Assembly (NCBI GenBank): GCA_036897625.1
Contig: JAYMTA010001216.1
Span: 1 to 21,137 of the forward strand
Length of the DNA: 21,137 bases
Source: Pelargonium cotyledonis
Taxonomy: Eukaryota > Streptophyta > Magnoliopsida > Geraniales > Geraniaceae
Direction: 5' to 3'
Of this stretch, positions 1 through 11,643 are shown piece after piece. Both the position numbers and the translations under genes were made by a program. The number at the start of each line of letters is the position of its first letter. Positions within the stretch are counted from its first letter, which is position 1. Below the pieces are notes generated by a model. That model was not told the origin of the DNA. It was given only the letters and a program-made list of their open reading frames with translations, and searched no databases.

Positions 1-261
1 GGAAATCCATGGACCTAGGGGTGCCTCCGCGGACAACTTGGCTTGGTCTCAAGAGATGGTTGGACGGTCGCAGACGTGGCTCGGGACAAACGGGCGTATA
101 GGTGCGTGCGGACGAATGAACGAGCATGGATGATCAAGGTTCGAGTTGATTGAGCCTTGGATTGTCGTGGAAGAGTTTGGGAGGACCTTGGAAAGCCTTA
201 GAGTGCCTTGGGGACATCTTTGAACGAGGATGAGAAGCTTTTGACAAATAGGGAATGGGGA

Positions 262-1012
262 TGTGTTTCGTACGGACACCATGGTGTCTCGTACGGACCC
301 TTGGTGTCTCGTACAGACGTACAGCTCTCCTTTGGCGGAGCTTGGAGATGTCTCTGGTGACTCAATAGAGCTTAGGGGAGCTTGTTGGATGTCCTTGGAT
401 GAAGAAGGGAAGAAATGGGAGCAATATGGGACAATTTTGGGCCAAGGGGGATCAAGAGATGTCTCGTACGAACATCATTGTGTCTCGCACGGACACATGA
501 TGTCTTGTACGGACACCACTAGCTTTTGGACGGTGCTTCGGTGCCTTAGAGATGAAGGGAAGCTTATGGATTGTCTTAGGACGTGAGGGAAACAAATGGT
601 GAGCTTGAGAAGACCTTGGAGGTTGGTTTGGTCAACATGGAAGAAGGAGGAGGAGTGGATGGTGTCTCGTACGGACACACATCCTCCTTTGGATGGGTTC
701 GAAGCGAGGGAGGCTTGTCTTTGGAGCTCAAGGATGGTTGGGAAGTTGAGGGATGACTTAAGAGAGACTCAAGGACGAAGAGGCATGAGGGGCATGCTTG
801 GAGAGGGAGACATGTCTCGTACGGACACACATCCTCCTTTGGATGAGTTTGAGGCGAACCACGGAACGGACGAGGAAGGAGGAGAGCAACGGAGCGGACG
901 AGGAGGGAAGCGCATGAGGAGCAATCTTGGATGAGGAGACTTGTGTCTCGTACGGACATGAAGAGTACCATGTGTCTCGAATGAATAGTACATGTGTCTC
1001 GCATAAACAGTG
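262..1012. repeat. Array of a ~16-bp near-palindromic motif, about eleven copies
   Basis: The motif tgtctcgtacggacac or a close variant occurs near 262, 283, 303, 458, 480, 498, 661, 811, 941, 970 and 991. Its centre CGTACG is a perfect palindrome and the flanks TGTC and GACA mirror each other, with one extra base on the left. Copies come in clusters about 20-22 bp apart (262/283/303, 458/480/498 and 970/991), with 120-200 bp between clusters. The last two copies keep only the left half, tgtctcg. There are no uniform spacers. Confidence 0.8.
663..857. repeat. Two 45-bp direct repeats, period 150 bp
   Basis: Bases 663-707 and 813-857 match at 42 of 45 positions and include the motif described for 262-1012. 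The 150-bp offset suggests a local duplication inside the repeat block. In one forward frame both copies read SRTDTHPPLD, which is a by-product of the repeat and not evidence of a gene. Confidence 0.8.
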
Positions 1013-1195
1013 CAAGTAGCATGAACAGTGTCGAACGAGGTTGGATGTTGCTGACGGCTTCGGAGGCGAGTCTTGTGCCGATTCGGTGCGTTAGACATGT
1101 CACTACTGGTCAGGTTTCATAGTTGTGAATTTGGTGATGTGGCGCTCAGGTCCAGAGCCTTAAATGGCGTGGCGTTCGAGCACCATGTATCGATT

Positions 1196-1639
1196 TGTGA
1201 TTTGTCGAAATACTTATGATTTTTTTGGATAGAACAGATCCAATTTGATCTCTAATTCATTTTAAAACCAAAAGTAGTTTATAAACGTTGTCATTTCAAC
1301 CTAATTTGATCTCTGAACTTTTTAAACATAAATTGTCATTCATTATTCAAGTATTGACTTAGTTTGGTTGATGATATTTCATATAAAGTTTAAGGGCAAA
1401 TAGCATTTTGAATCAATACGTACTAACGTTACTAAAAAAAAATCGTGTTAATTCCTAGGAAGAGGAGGAGCAAATCAACTTAAGGGCCTTTTGACTATCC
1501 CCGAAAAAAGCCAACTACTTCCTTTCTCCAAATACTGGCAGCCGAAAAAATACCTCCCGATCACCTTTCTAGAGAGAGAAAGTTCCATTTTTGGAGTGAG
1601 AAAGTGTTTCACAGACACAGCACAGCCACCACCAACACC
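1196..1639 (+). promoter_or_regulatory. Short promoter region and 5' leader of the SRT1 gene
   Basis: An AT-rich stretch lies between the repeat block and the SRT1 start codon. Bases ~1490-1639 are C/A-rich with CT stretches and contain no upstream ATG close to the start, as expected of a plant 5' leader. No convincing TATA box was found at a fixed distance, so the start of transcription cannot be placed. Two near-copies of aatttgatctct (1242-1255 and 1303-1317) look like remnants of a dispersed repeat. Unless regulatory DNA lies inside the repeat block, the unique promoter is only about 300-450 bp. Confidence 0.5.
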
Positions 1640-4600
1640 ATGTCTCTGGGCTACGCTGAGAAGCTCTCCTACATAGACGATGTCGGCCAAGTTGGGATGG
1701 CCGAATTTTTCGACCATCGTCGCGTTCTCCAAGAAAAAGTAAGCATTTCGCTCCCATTCTCACACTTCCTCCAATGGGTCTTCGTCTTCGCCTCTGATTT
1801 CATCGTTATTTGTCATTCTACTTTAGTATCTTGGACGATCACTTGGAGCTGCAATGCCCGTGAAATGTTACTTAGGTTTTGTGCTTAAACTTCGATTATT
1901 TGGCGAATGTTGCATTAAAGCTTTGGTGGGTGTGCTTTCTTTGTTGAGATCTGGTTTCTGGGTTTTCGCATTTATCCTCACTCTGATGGAATTGGATTCT
2001 TACCTGTTTACTAGGTATTGGAACTGGAAGTTGCGAATCTGTTGATCATTTTAGGATTTAGTTGCAGTCGTGTTTAGGGGTAATTTTATTGTCGGTTGTA
2101 TCTGAGAAAATGTTAAACAAATACGTGAATTTAGATTGAATGCTACTGTAATGTAGTTGACATGGATTTGTGCATATAGCTGCTCTCTATTACTTTGCAT
2201 GTCGTGGCATTTGAAAGTCATAAGCATCTATGTCAAGATGCCATACACATAGTCAAATGAAACTATGAAAGAGAAATGTTGCTATATATGCTCTACAGAT
2301 ACATGCCATCATAGTTCACTTCATATTATTAGAATGGTGATGGCAGACGCAATCGTGACTAAACCATTAATCAAGGCCAGAGTCAAATATTGTCACTGCA
2401 GCGGTTATTTCAAAGGATGACCGATATTGATGGCTTGTGAAACTTTCACAAATGTTTAATTAGTCGCCCAAGAGTTAAAACATGATGTACCATATCCTGA
2501 AGATAGTGTATTTACCTCCAGTTCTAAACCATGTAACGTTCTTGAAGTCTGTTGTAACAAGGTGTGCCAATAAGGATCTGTAGAGGGCCAACTAAACTAA
2601 AAAATTAAGTTATAGATGAAGGCCCAACTTTAATTTTATACTCTAGCAGTTTTCCTTCCTGTGCTGACCTTGATCAATTATTTGAATTTCAGATTGAACT
2701 ACTTGCCACTACCATAAAAAAGGTTTGACCATAAGACTACTAGTTCATCTTTTAATTTTTTTTATATTTTGTATCAATCATCTTCTTTAAGTTTTCTTGT
2801 TTGTTCTTGCAGAGTAAGCATCTAGTAGTGTTTACAGGTGCAGGAATATCAACTTCTTGTGGGATACCTGATTTTCGAGGGCCCAAAGGAATCTGGACAC
2901 TGCAGGTGAAATTTGTAATTTCATTTCAATCCACTTTAGTTTTATTTGTCCAATCTTATCTGGTAGTACTGCTTCACCCAGGACCCCCACTACCTCAACA
3001 GTTTCACATAAATAAGATCTAACATTGCAGTTGGAACTTATTAGTTTTTCATGTTACTATAAGCTGATGATTTGTCCAAATATTGTGAGGCGTCATCTAT
3101 TTCATGGGGCACATTTTTACTGTTAAGCCTCCCACATTGCGAGTCCTGTCATGTATAATATTTTAGTATGTCTAATTATTTTTGTGTGGCTTAAATTAAG
3201 CATATATTTTTTTCAAAAGTACATAGTTTGACATCATTCATCTTGATAAGCACAATAGACAGTGCAAACTATAAGTCCATCTATAAATGGTACTATTATT
3301 CTTTCCTCAAACTCGTCTGTTTTCATGATTGAGTCCGACTTGCTATCTCAACCATTAGAGTACCCCTTATCTCAATGCAACTCTAATTATTCTTTCTTGG
3401 TTGTGGTTACTGGGGTAATCTAGTTCTACGGATGAAATTATTTATTTCCAGTCAAGTTCTACAAAAAAATATTTTAACAATAACACTGAACTAGCAAATT
3501 GGCCTTTTATGGCATGGTTTTTGATTAATTATTGTACATAATTCTCATATTTTCAAAGTGGCTTTCAGCATGTCATGAATATAGTATATATTTTTATTTG
3601 TTATGTCTTCCAAGGATTTACTGTAACACAGACCCTGGAAGTACTCAAAACGCTTTTGCTTATCTCGTTTACAAGTTAAACTTGATTCTTGGTTTTCTCT
3701 ACAAACCATTTTTTTATACTCTAGTAATCAAAATTGCATAAAACCTTTGTTCCCAGTTTTATAGATAATCCAAGTTGTTGCCCTACTTTAGAGTAAAGTA
3801 ACTTGTAAGTGCTTAACAAAGAGAGATGTGTTCTCTATGAAGGCAAAAAGAACATTGTAGGGACTAGATTCTCACTTCCTTGGATCCTTTAAAATGATAA
3901 TCAGAAAGGTTCTGGTTACAACTTACAAGATGGAAACAATTTTTCAGTATTGCTTCCATAAGTAACTGGGATATAGACAGAGTTAGTGTTAAGCAGCACC
4001 TGTCACTTTGGCCTATAAATTGTTGTATGCATTTGTAGACAATACATATGATTAATCCATACAGCAATTATTATTTTTCTTTTAATTTGCATATAAGCAA
4101 TTTTAGGTCGTTATGGCTGTGCTTGGTAGTCATTTTCCACAAGTTGCTCATGGTATTTCATAGTGTTTTATGATCTTTCTTGACTATACACACCTTAGTA
4201 TGATTTCTCTTGGCAAAAAGTAAATAACGTATCTGAATGGCTATTTACTTTTTCATTTATTGACTGTAGCGTGAAGGCAAAGCCTTACCTGAAGCATCTC
4301 TTCCATTTCATCGTGCAACGCCAAGCATGACTCATATGGCTCTAGTTGAATTAGAGAAGGCTGGCATTCTAAAGTTTATAATTAGTCAGGTAGGATTTCA
4401 GTTTTTAGCTATTTGCTGTTTTCTATTTTTAGCAAGTATATTAAGTTAAAGATAATTACATGTCTTGCTCTTAAAGCCTGTATATAATGTAGAATGAGTA
4501 ATTACCTTCACATAAAATAGTGGTTCTAAGTAATTTTCCATTTTTCCTTTCGGTGATGAGCTGTTGCTAATTGAGCTAGGGTGCAGCAGATCATTATTGA

Positions 4601-7600
4601 CTGTGCATAGTTTTTGCTATTTTTTGTTGGAAGAGTCCCCCATTGATGGTTTTGCAATTGCTCCTAGCTTGTTGGTTACCTCTTCAAGCGTTTGGAACAA
4701 TTTGAAAATGATGCAAACCCTATATTTTCTGTTTTGAGTTGCTAGTAAGTTGATTATGTTATCAGTTCTCTTGTAATAAGGACACCAGCAAAATGTTTTC
4801 AAATGGCAATATCGCTATCAATGCTCTGTCTCATTCAGGCTTGCATTCCTACAGATGGATCATTAATTACTATCAAGTATGAATTTATCAACTTGATTTC
4901 CTGATGACAACTCATATTATGGAATATGCTAGAATATTGATGGTCTACATCTCCGGTCTGGGATACCAAGGGAAAAACTTGCTGAGTTGCATGGGAACTC
5001 CTTCATGGAAACTTGTCCATCGTGTGGCGTCGAGTAAGACATGGATTTGACCTTCTGTTCTACTTGTATCTTTTCCTTGTCATAATTGGGGCCAGGGCTG
5101 GTTTAACTCTTTGGGTTTATGTAGTTATTTGCTTACATACATTCTAGTTTGGAGATTTCTTTCTTTTATTTATAGAAATTTGATATCATGACTTCAACCT
5201 GTGGAGGTATATGCGAGATTTTGAGGTGGAAACTATTGGGTTAAATGAAACATCACATCGTTGTTCAGATCTAAATTGTGGAGCAAGACTTAGAGATACA
5301 GTTCTTGACTGGGAGGTATGCTATCTATTTCTCAGGAATTACAAATTAAGTATAGGGGTGATTTTATACATTTTACATCATATGAGAACAAATACCTGCT
5401 TTTGTTTGGCATATCAATCTGACCAATTGTTTCCAATGCATGGCAAAGCATGTTTTAAAGAAAGGGCAAGAGGGGGTTATTGAGGATGCCTGCTCCCACT
5501 TCCATTTTCCAGAACATGCTTTAAGTACATGCCGAAATACTATTGCTCAAACAGCTTGCCTAGTGTTTCCTTTCAGATCACCTCAAAGAACTAATTTGGT
5601 GGATGAAGACTATGATTAATTTGGCAGATTCTTTGATTATATATATAAGCCATCTTTACACTTCATACTGTGCACTGCGGTGGTACACAAATAGTACATA
5701 AAAGAAAATTTTAGGCACATCCAAATCGTTGGGTATTGAATGCGATATAGTAAAAACAATATATCTATTATTTTGTAGCATTCAAGAAATTGATCCAACT
5801 AACCTCATCCTTGGCAACTCCAATGTCTGGCTATTCTATTTCATAAAGCACATCTCTCAAGAACCCTCTCACTATGCAGGATGCATTGCCCCCAAAGGAA
5901 ATGGATCCAGCAGAGAAGCACTGCAGGATGGCTGATGTTGTATTATGTTTAGGGACAAGGTATTACCAGATTCTCACATTGTCAAAACTCCCGGATCCAT
6001 TTCCTTTAATCTCTTGTTCAAGTACATGCATTGGTGGGGCTTAACCCAAACAGCAACCTCATCTATCTTTAATTTAAATAAACTGTCTGCATATGCACTC
6101 ATTTCATGTATGAAGAAGATATCGTGAACAAATTCTACAGTTCCATTCTTACTTGGCTCTAAAGTAATTCTAATAATATTGAACTTTTTAGTTTACCAAA
6201 GCCTATCAATGTCAAAATTATAAACCTTTTTTTATTTTGCTGGACACTTTATTTTGTGGAGTGATGAGGACTGTTAATATATATGGGAGTTTTGTTACGA
6301 CTTTTTGCAAGTCTGTTAGAATTCTTGTGCTAAATCATTATTACTTGTTTGTTAGAGTAGAGTTTCACAGGTATGCTAATGATGTAAATCTCCAAATGAT
6401 GTGAGGCTTACTAACGACGGTGGTCGGTGGTAATGATAGTTGATTTAGATTTATCATAATATGTGCTGTTAGAAGTTGCTGAAAAATCAAATAATTCCGA
6501 TTTAGGTCCAATGAATGATGTGGCAGTTATGATGAAGATCAAGATTTTGCAAATGTTTTGAACTTTGAAACTGATTTCAGGCAGCAGCCTAATTATGGCA
6601 CTATTAGTGAGAATATTAAGCAACCACATATATATGGTTGGAAGTATTATGTCCCAATCCGTCTTCCTCAAAGAAAATTTATAAAACTAAGTACAAAGGG
6701 CAATGCTTTTCTTTCTTTGCCTATCTCTGCTGCAGTTTGATTATCAAATCCCTTGGTTGAGCTTTTTTTGCATATATCATTTGATGGTAATGAAAATAAT
6801 ACCCAATCCAGTTTGCAGATAACTCCTGCATGCAACTTACCTCTAAAGTGTCTCCGCAATGGGGGGAAGATTGTCATTGTTAATCTTCAGGTACTTCACT
6901 TTTCTGTTCCAGGTGCATTCACATTCTCCTTATAGATTAACATTATTTGTTTCTGAATGTAAGATATTGCTTTTGTGCAAGATCACACACGTTATGTTGA
7001 ACTTATGTTTAAACTAATGAGATGTGGAAGTAATAGTATGGCTGTCACATGAAACCATGGATATTATGTTGCAAAAGACTTCTTGCATTAGATAGCATTG
7101 CAGTGTATGTCTTGCATAAATCGATAACCCTACTAGTGGGCATTATTCTAACATTGAAAGCATTATTTGTTTTCCTTCAATTATTTCTTAAATGTATATG
7201 TGCTTGGATGGCACAAATAGTAGAATCTTTCGTAATGTGTACTTGTATATTGTCCATTCATATAGATGGTCACTGAAAGCATAGTTTGGTCATATTGTTT
7301 CAATCATTTCTTGAAAGTCTTTGTACTTGGATGTCAAAAATGGTGTTTCATATTGAAATTGTAAAAATGAGCAGTTCTTCATCCATAAAAATTCCCATAA
7401 GATTGGGTATTTTTCTCTAGGTTTCAAGCAAGCTTATGATAGCAAATTCACATATTTGTGATAAAGCTAATCACCGTTGTTGCACTTTTTCAACCCGGTG
7501 TCAAACTTGGCGCGATATGCCGGTTTTCTTGTCCACACGTTAGGGTAAAGTGTTAAATTCTAGTCTTGGGTTCTCAAGTTCTTGGTCCAACCTCTGGAAG

Positions 7601-10600
7601 CTGGAGTCGGGGTACTAAAATATTAAGAACACGTCGTTAAGTGGAAACGTAGGCGTGTACTCAGGAAACCACCTTAGGCGTGTCAATGAGAATATGTAAC
7701 ATGAGGGTCAAGATAGAGAGAATTCTAGAGTGTCAAGAATGAATCCCTTTCCTCTTACCAAGGAGGGAGTATATATACTTACAACCATGATTAACGACGT
7801 GGCAACACATGATTGGTTGCTGAACATGTGGGACCCATCGTGAGCTTATGACTTGTCTCATGGGCATCCGGTTGGGATTCGAGACCTCCACTCACCTCCT
7901 GGGCGTAGTAGGGTTATCCTAGGAGTGTCAACCATCTCGGCATGTAATCCTAGTGAATCGTGTGATATAAGTTGTGTGGCCTTGATAACCTTCCCAAGTG
8001 TGGGGTGCACGGCCTTAACGACTCTCCCGGCCACGACGCTCAAGGGGTTGACTTTTTTTTTGGTATGAGCGTGAGTTTGTTGTCGGATGACTTTGCCTTA
8101 GGGAGCCAAGAGGCTTGAGGAGCCTGGGAAGCGTTGGTGAGCCTTGGAGAGGCTAAGGGGCCTTAGGGAGCCTTGGGGCTCAGAGAGGCTAAAGGGGTCT
8201 TGAGGAGTCTTGGAGAGCTTCTTTGAAGTGGGCGAGTGGATGAGCAAGAGTGTGGGAGCAGGCTGAATAAGCAAGTTGCTGCAGCAGAGGTTTGGCACTG
8301 CGGGGAATCGCCTTGCCAGCCGAACTGCAACACTTAACGTAATTTTGAACCTTCGAAGGGGCTAGAGTGACAGGCTGACTAGGAGAACCGCTGCAATGGA
8401 TTCACCATCTTGCTACAGCGCATGGCACACTTAGCTTATTTTTGGGCTGGGTGTCGAAGAGATATGCACAACGGATTCACTATCTCGCTGCAGTAGTTTC
8501 CTTGGTTGGTCGGTTTGACACTTAAGGGTGATTTTGGGCTTTTGAGGAGGCTAGGGTGCCAGGCTAGCAAGGAGGTCTGCTGCAGTGCCCGCCCATCTGT
8601 GTTTTTTGCTCTTCCGTTGCCTTGTTCGTTTCAGATGTTATTCATCCGGGCCGTTTTTCAAGGTGAGGGGGGCTTGTTAGCACACGTGCCAGCACCCAAG
8701 TGGCCGAATTAATTTTTGAAATTTTGGGTGGCATCAATTGTGTATCTCTAGGAAGTAATAAGGCCAAAAGTAAAGTCATGAACACACTTTAATCAATAAT
8801 ATACTTCATGGTTTCTTGTTACCAAATACCTTAGAAAAATTTATTGACAATGTATTGATTAATAATAAAGTGGTTTGTTTGCATGCTCGATTTATATTTG
8901 TAGGGTTGACATTTTATTTGTTTTACTGATTATTATTCTGCCGGTCTGCCCCTAAATGCATTTTTTCTTCCGTACAGAAAACCCCAAAGGACAAGAAAGC
9001 TAGTTTGGTGATCCATGGTCTTGTAGATAAGGTATTTTTTTATATATTTTTTTGCATGCATAGAAAATTCTTTTCATTCCTCTCTATTTGTCACTGATAC
9101 AATGATGGTATTAATGTTTTATCACCCAAATATGACTATGGATTCTGCATCAGAATTGTATTATTCACTTCCATCCTTGCACTACAGGGCTTATAGATCC
9201 ATGTAGACATTAATTGAACTTCGTGAAAGTGCTCATTATCAGCCATGTTTTCTGATAGTAGCTTGTCTGTGTGAAATGAACAGGTTATTGCTGGAGTGAT
9301 GGACTTACTTAATTTGCAAATTCCTCCTTTTATCAGAATTGATCTTTTCCAGATCATTATAACTCAAGCCCTGAGTTTAGGTACTATTAATGGATTTATG
9401 CAAAATGCTTTTTATTTTTTTATTTTTTATCATGCACATAAAATCACTATACAATCTAAACTTTTAATAGGTTCAGTCAGTGTTATGAATGGTGCACCAT
9501 GGCGCGGCGTGGCGCATGGTCCTCGCCATGAACTACGTGTGGCGTGGCGTTTTCAAGAAGGCGCGCCTTTCTTGCGCCATTTGACGAGGCGCACGGCGCG
9601 GCGCAAATATGGCGCGTCATATTCAAATTGGAATGTATTTTTTTTCCCTAAGTTAAAGCCCATAGGCCTTCTAAGTTATTAGGGTTATAAGTAAAGGAAA
9701 CTACAATTAAAATCACAAAAGGAAATAAACATACAATAAATGCATGCACTGCAGTGCATACTTTCTATACTTAAGCTTTAGGCTACACTTTCTGCTTTTC
9801 AAATTCTTCATCCACAATGGTAAGACTACAAAAAAGTAGTCATGGGCCTAAGTGAATTATGGTTTATCCTGGAACATAGTGAAAATGTCTGCCCTTGGTC
9901 TTTCTTTCGGACTGTCTAGCTTTAAAGAGCTGATGTTTCCACCCCCCCTGCAGATGAACGGTTTGTAAATTGGACCCTCGTGATAGCAAGTGTACATGGA
10001 CAGAAAGCTCCATTGCCATTCATCAAATCTGTTGAGGTGAATATACTATGAGAAGTTCCTTGTTCTTGTTACCATTGCACATGAGTAATCATGGCCTCTC
10101 TTGTGATAATAATAGAAAAAATCATATTTGTTTCTCAAAATATGGCTGGCTGCAGTTATCTTAATTAACAAATTCTTATGGTTACTTGTTAAAATCTCAG
10201 GACCCCATCTTTTATGCATTGTTATGGGAAAAAAAGTTGCTTTGGTTTCTGTCAATTCTGTACTTGTCATGTGAATCAAGTTAATTGTAAAACAGGATGA
10301 GCGTGTATGAACCGTATTACCGTAGTAGTACTCAGAAGTTTTAGCTGGTTCTTACTATAGATTATCTCACAAATAAAATGGTTACAATAGCCATATTATG
10401 AGACATCATGGCTTGCAAATTATTAACCTTTCCCTTCCAACTTATTTATGCCTTCCTTTTCTGTGTTTGCATTTCAGGTCTCCTTCTTAGACTGCCAAAA
10501 CTATAAAGCAGCTATATTAGATAAGGAACCATTGAAGCTGAAAAGGTAACTCAAGCCCTATTCCATGGTACAGTTTGTGGTCTCAATTGGACTGGCAATG

Positions 10601-11643
10601 CATTTACAAAAATATCCATAAAGTGAATATTATATGTAGTGATGTCCTATTTCAACAGAAGGTGCAGCTTGGTAATGGACTTCACTGTGTGTTGATTCCA
10701 CTCGGGGGTTTTGAATCTTAAGTAGCATGGGTGATCCCACTGGCAAGAACAAAATGAACTTTCTTTGATACAGAAGTTTTGGTGTAGAAATGTGAATCCT
10801 AGTTGACAATATTGCATATTAAGTTTCAGTACAGTAGTGTGATTTTTCCTACTTGTGGTTTTGCTATTGTTATTCTCTAACTAATTGCATTGTTTTCAAC
10901 TTACTATATGATTTCAGCCAAGCTGCTTAACCTTTTTGGGTTAATTGAATTTATCAGGAGAACGACAAGGATGAAAGCATTCGAAATAGCACTGAAGCTC
11001 AACTTTAGTGATGGTTGCGGTTGTCTATGCTCCCAAATCAATATCCCTGTTGATTTCGAGGTGAGGGCATGTAACACTCATTTCCTAAATCCTTGTTTAT
11101 TCTTATTGTTGACAAATTCAATGCAATAACTGCGTATTGAAGTCAGCTTAGAATAGGTGAAATGCAAATATCATGGTGGTTCACAAAAGTGCTTTGGTTC
11201 AAAATGTAATTGTGGTCTAGCTCACTGCAACTGTAGTCTGGATACATGAATTCTATTCCTTTACACAAGTTTGTTTCATGTGGTATGTGATCTATATATA
11301 CAGTCAACTAAACCAGTCAAAGATGCTTGTAAATGTGCAGGCTTCAACTGACAAATGCGAGCTTGATAAGGATTCTATACTTCAAAAGCTGAGAGATACA
11401 GCACTCAAAGATTTATGCTGTGGACCAAATGCAGCTATTGAGAGAAAGGCCAGTGTAGCTCCTAAAAGTGAAGTAACTAGCTATGCCATTGTAACGAACA
11501 TAGTGGTGCACAGTAAAAGCCCTAAAGCCTTGGAAACTGATTCTCTAAGTAACGGGAGTGTGAAACGGCTAAAAGATTGCACAACTGGTTTCCGAACATC
11601 TAGGAAGCGATCAAAAGGGCATCCACAAAGATCTAGATATTAG
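1640..11643 (+). CDS. SRT1: SRT1, SIRT6-type NAD-dependent protein deacylase, 14 exons, complete
   Basis: Class IV sirtuin, close to Arabidopsis and rice SRT1. The family removes acetyl groups from histone H3 lysines in the nucleus using NAD+, and represses stress, glycolytic and transposon loci. Exons: 1640-1738, 2693-2722, 2813-2905, 4270-4389, 4933-5033, 5207-5315, 5880-5959, 6812-6890, 8978-9031, 9284-9380, 9954-10036, 10478-10545, 10958-11060, 11341-11643. All introns are GT-AG, all phases match, and they give 472 aa, about the Arabidopsis length (~473 from memory). Visible motifs are GAGIST (52-57), [12 protein letters not shown] (60-71), QNIDG (114-118), catalytic His134 in ELHG, zinc cysteines 142/145/167/172, and GTS (209-211) followed by LQITPACN. 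The plant-specific tail ends in a basic stretch (SRKRSK, 459-464), a possible nuclear signal. The start is the ATG beginning MSLGYAEKL, the conserved SRT1 N-terminus. Exon 2 is only 30 nt. The gene converges on the L-arabinokinase gene. Confidence 0.96.
1739..2692 (+). other. SRT1 intron 1
   Basis: 954-bp GT-AG intron between the N-terminal exon and a 30-nt exon. AT-rich; no gene, RNA or recognisable element was seen in it. Confidence 0.9.
2906..4269 (+). other. SRT1 intron 3
   Basis: 1364-bp AT-rich GT-AG intron. The short frames in it on both strands have no recognisable content. I see no repeat with clear ends. Confidence 0.9.
4390..6811 (+). other. SRT1 introns 4 to 7 (between the exons listed for SRT1)
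   Basis: The introns are 4390-4932 (543 bp), 5034-5206 (173 bp), 5316-5879 (564 bp) and 5960-6811 (852 bp), all GT-AG. Introns 5 and 7 interrupt codons (Glu148 and Ser211). Apart from the exons nothing recognisable lies here; the sequence is ordinary AT-rich intron DNA. Confidence 0.85.
7459..8736 (-). mobile_element. Probable solo LTR (or LTR fragment) of a retrotransposon in SRT1 intron 8; fossil
   Basis: A GC- and CpG-rich block of about 1.28 kb interrupts AT-rich intron 8 (6891-8977). Read on the minus strand it can be bounded as TG...CA. It has a TATA-like box at 7770-7777, followed by an R-region-like stretch with ggtaagagg and ctctctatcttgaccctc, as plant LTRs often show, and ends in a U5-like gacaccggg segment. 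No internal coding part or second LTR is present, so a solo LTR from recombination is the simplest reading, most likely Ty3/gypsy. The flanking 5-mers (atttg and attgt) are similar but not identical, so the ends are approximate. It looks non-coding and moderately old. Confidence 0.5.
8330..8605. repeat. Three imperfect ~90-97-bp tandem units inside the LTR-like block
   Basis: Units begin near 8330, 8427 and 8518, each opening with acactta. They continue through a phrase like ttttgggct, then a gaggctaggg-type phrase, and end near gctgcagt/gctacag. Units 1 and 3 resemble each other most. Tandem sub-repeats are common in long plant LTRs. Confidence 0.6.
9488..9618. repeat. GGCGC-rich, CpG-dense patch in SRT1 intron 10; possible non-autonomous DNA transposon piece
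   Basis: About 130 bp packed with ggcgc, gcgcc and ggcgtggcg units sits in an otherwise very AT-rich intron (9381-9953). Arms gcgccatttg (9574-9583) and caaatatggcgc (9604-9615) can pair into a hairpin, and an 8-bp palindrome ggcgcgcc lies at 9560-9567. The patch appears foreign to its surroundings. Similar GCGCC-rich subterminal stretches occur in some plant hAT-like elements, but I found no clear terminal repeats or target duplication. The family name is a guess. Confidence 0.4.
10037..10957 (+). other. SRT1 introns 11 and 12 (between the exons listed for SRT1)
   Basis: The introns are 10037-10477 (441 bp) and 10546-10957 (412 bp), both GT-AG. Nothing recognisable was seen inside them. Confidence 0.85.

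Larger units (their letters stand above)
1..1125. repeat. CpG-rich dispersed-repeat block, possibly part of a long LTR; cut by the window edge
   Basis: This stretch is much richer in G, C and CpG than the AT-rich DNA that follows about base 1196. It is built from loosely repeated phrases such as ccttgga, gaggag and gtctcgtacggacac. Short open frames cross it on both strands, but they only read the repeats (for example SRTDTHPPLD twice) and show no known domain. The G/T-rich 'ccttggagagccttgggg' style resembles bases 8100-8300 of the LTR-like insert in SRT1 intron 8, so both could belong to related long-LTR elements. I did not see a primer-binding site or a coding domain, and the left end is outside the window. 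Identity is therefore inference. Confidence 0.5.

Noticed and set aside
262-1012. CRISPR-like array
   Set aside because: Repeats are short and variable, spacers are irregular (about 5 to 150 bp), and the context is plant nuclear DNA.
263-1103. Open frames of 85-175 codons on both strands in the upstream block
   Set aside because: They translate the short repeats (VSRTDT, CPYET and similar) in several frames at once, with no known domain, signal or gene-like start.
5729-5935. Possible duplicate of exon 7 (a frame reading EIDP ahead of the real EMDP)
   Set aside because: Similarity stops after a few residues, no splice sites fit, and the true exon 5880-5959 joins both neighbours in frame.
9296-9682. 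128-codon frame through SRT1 exon 10 and the GGCGC patch
   Set aside because: Only the first part is coding; a good GT donor at 9381 and the conserved ERFVNWTL exon at 9954 show that the rest is intron.
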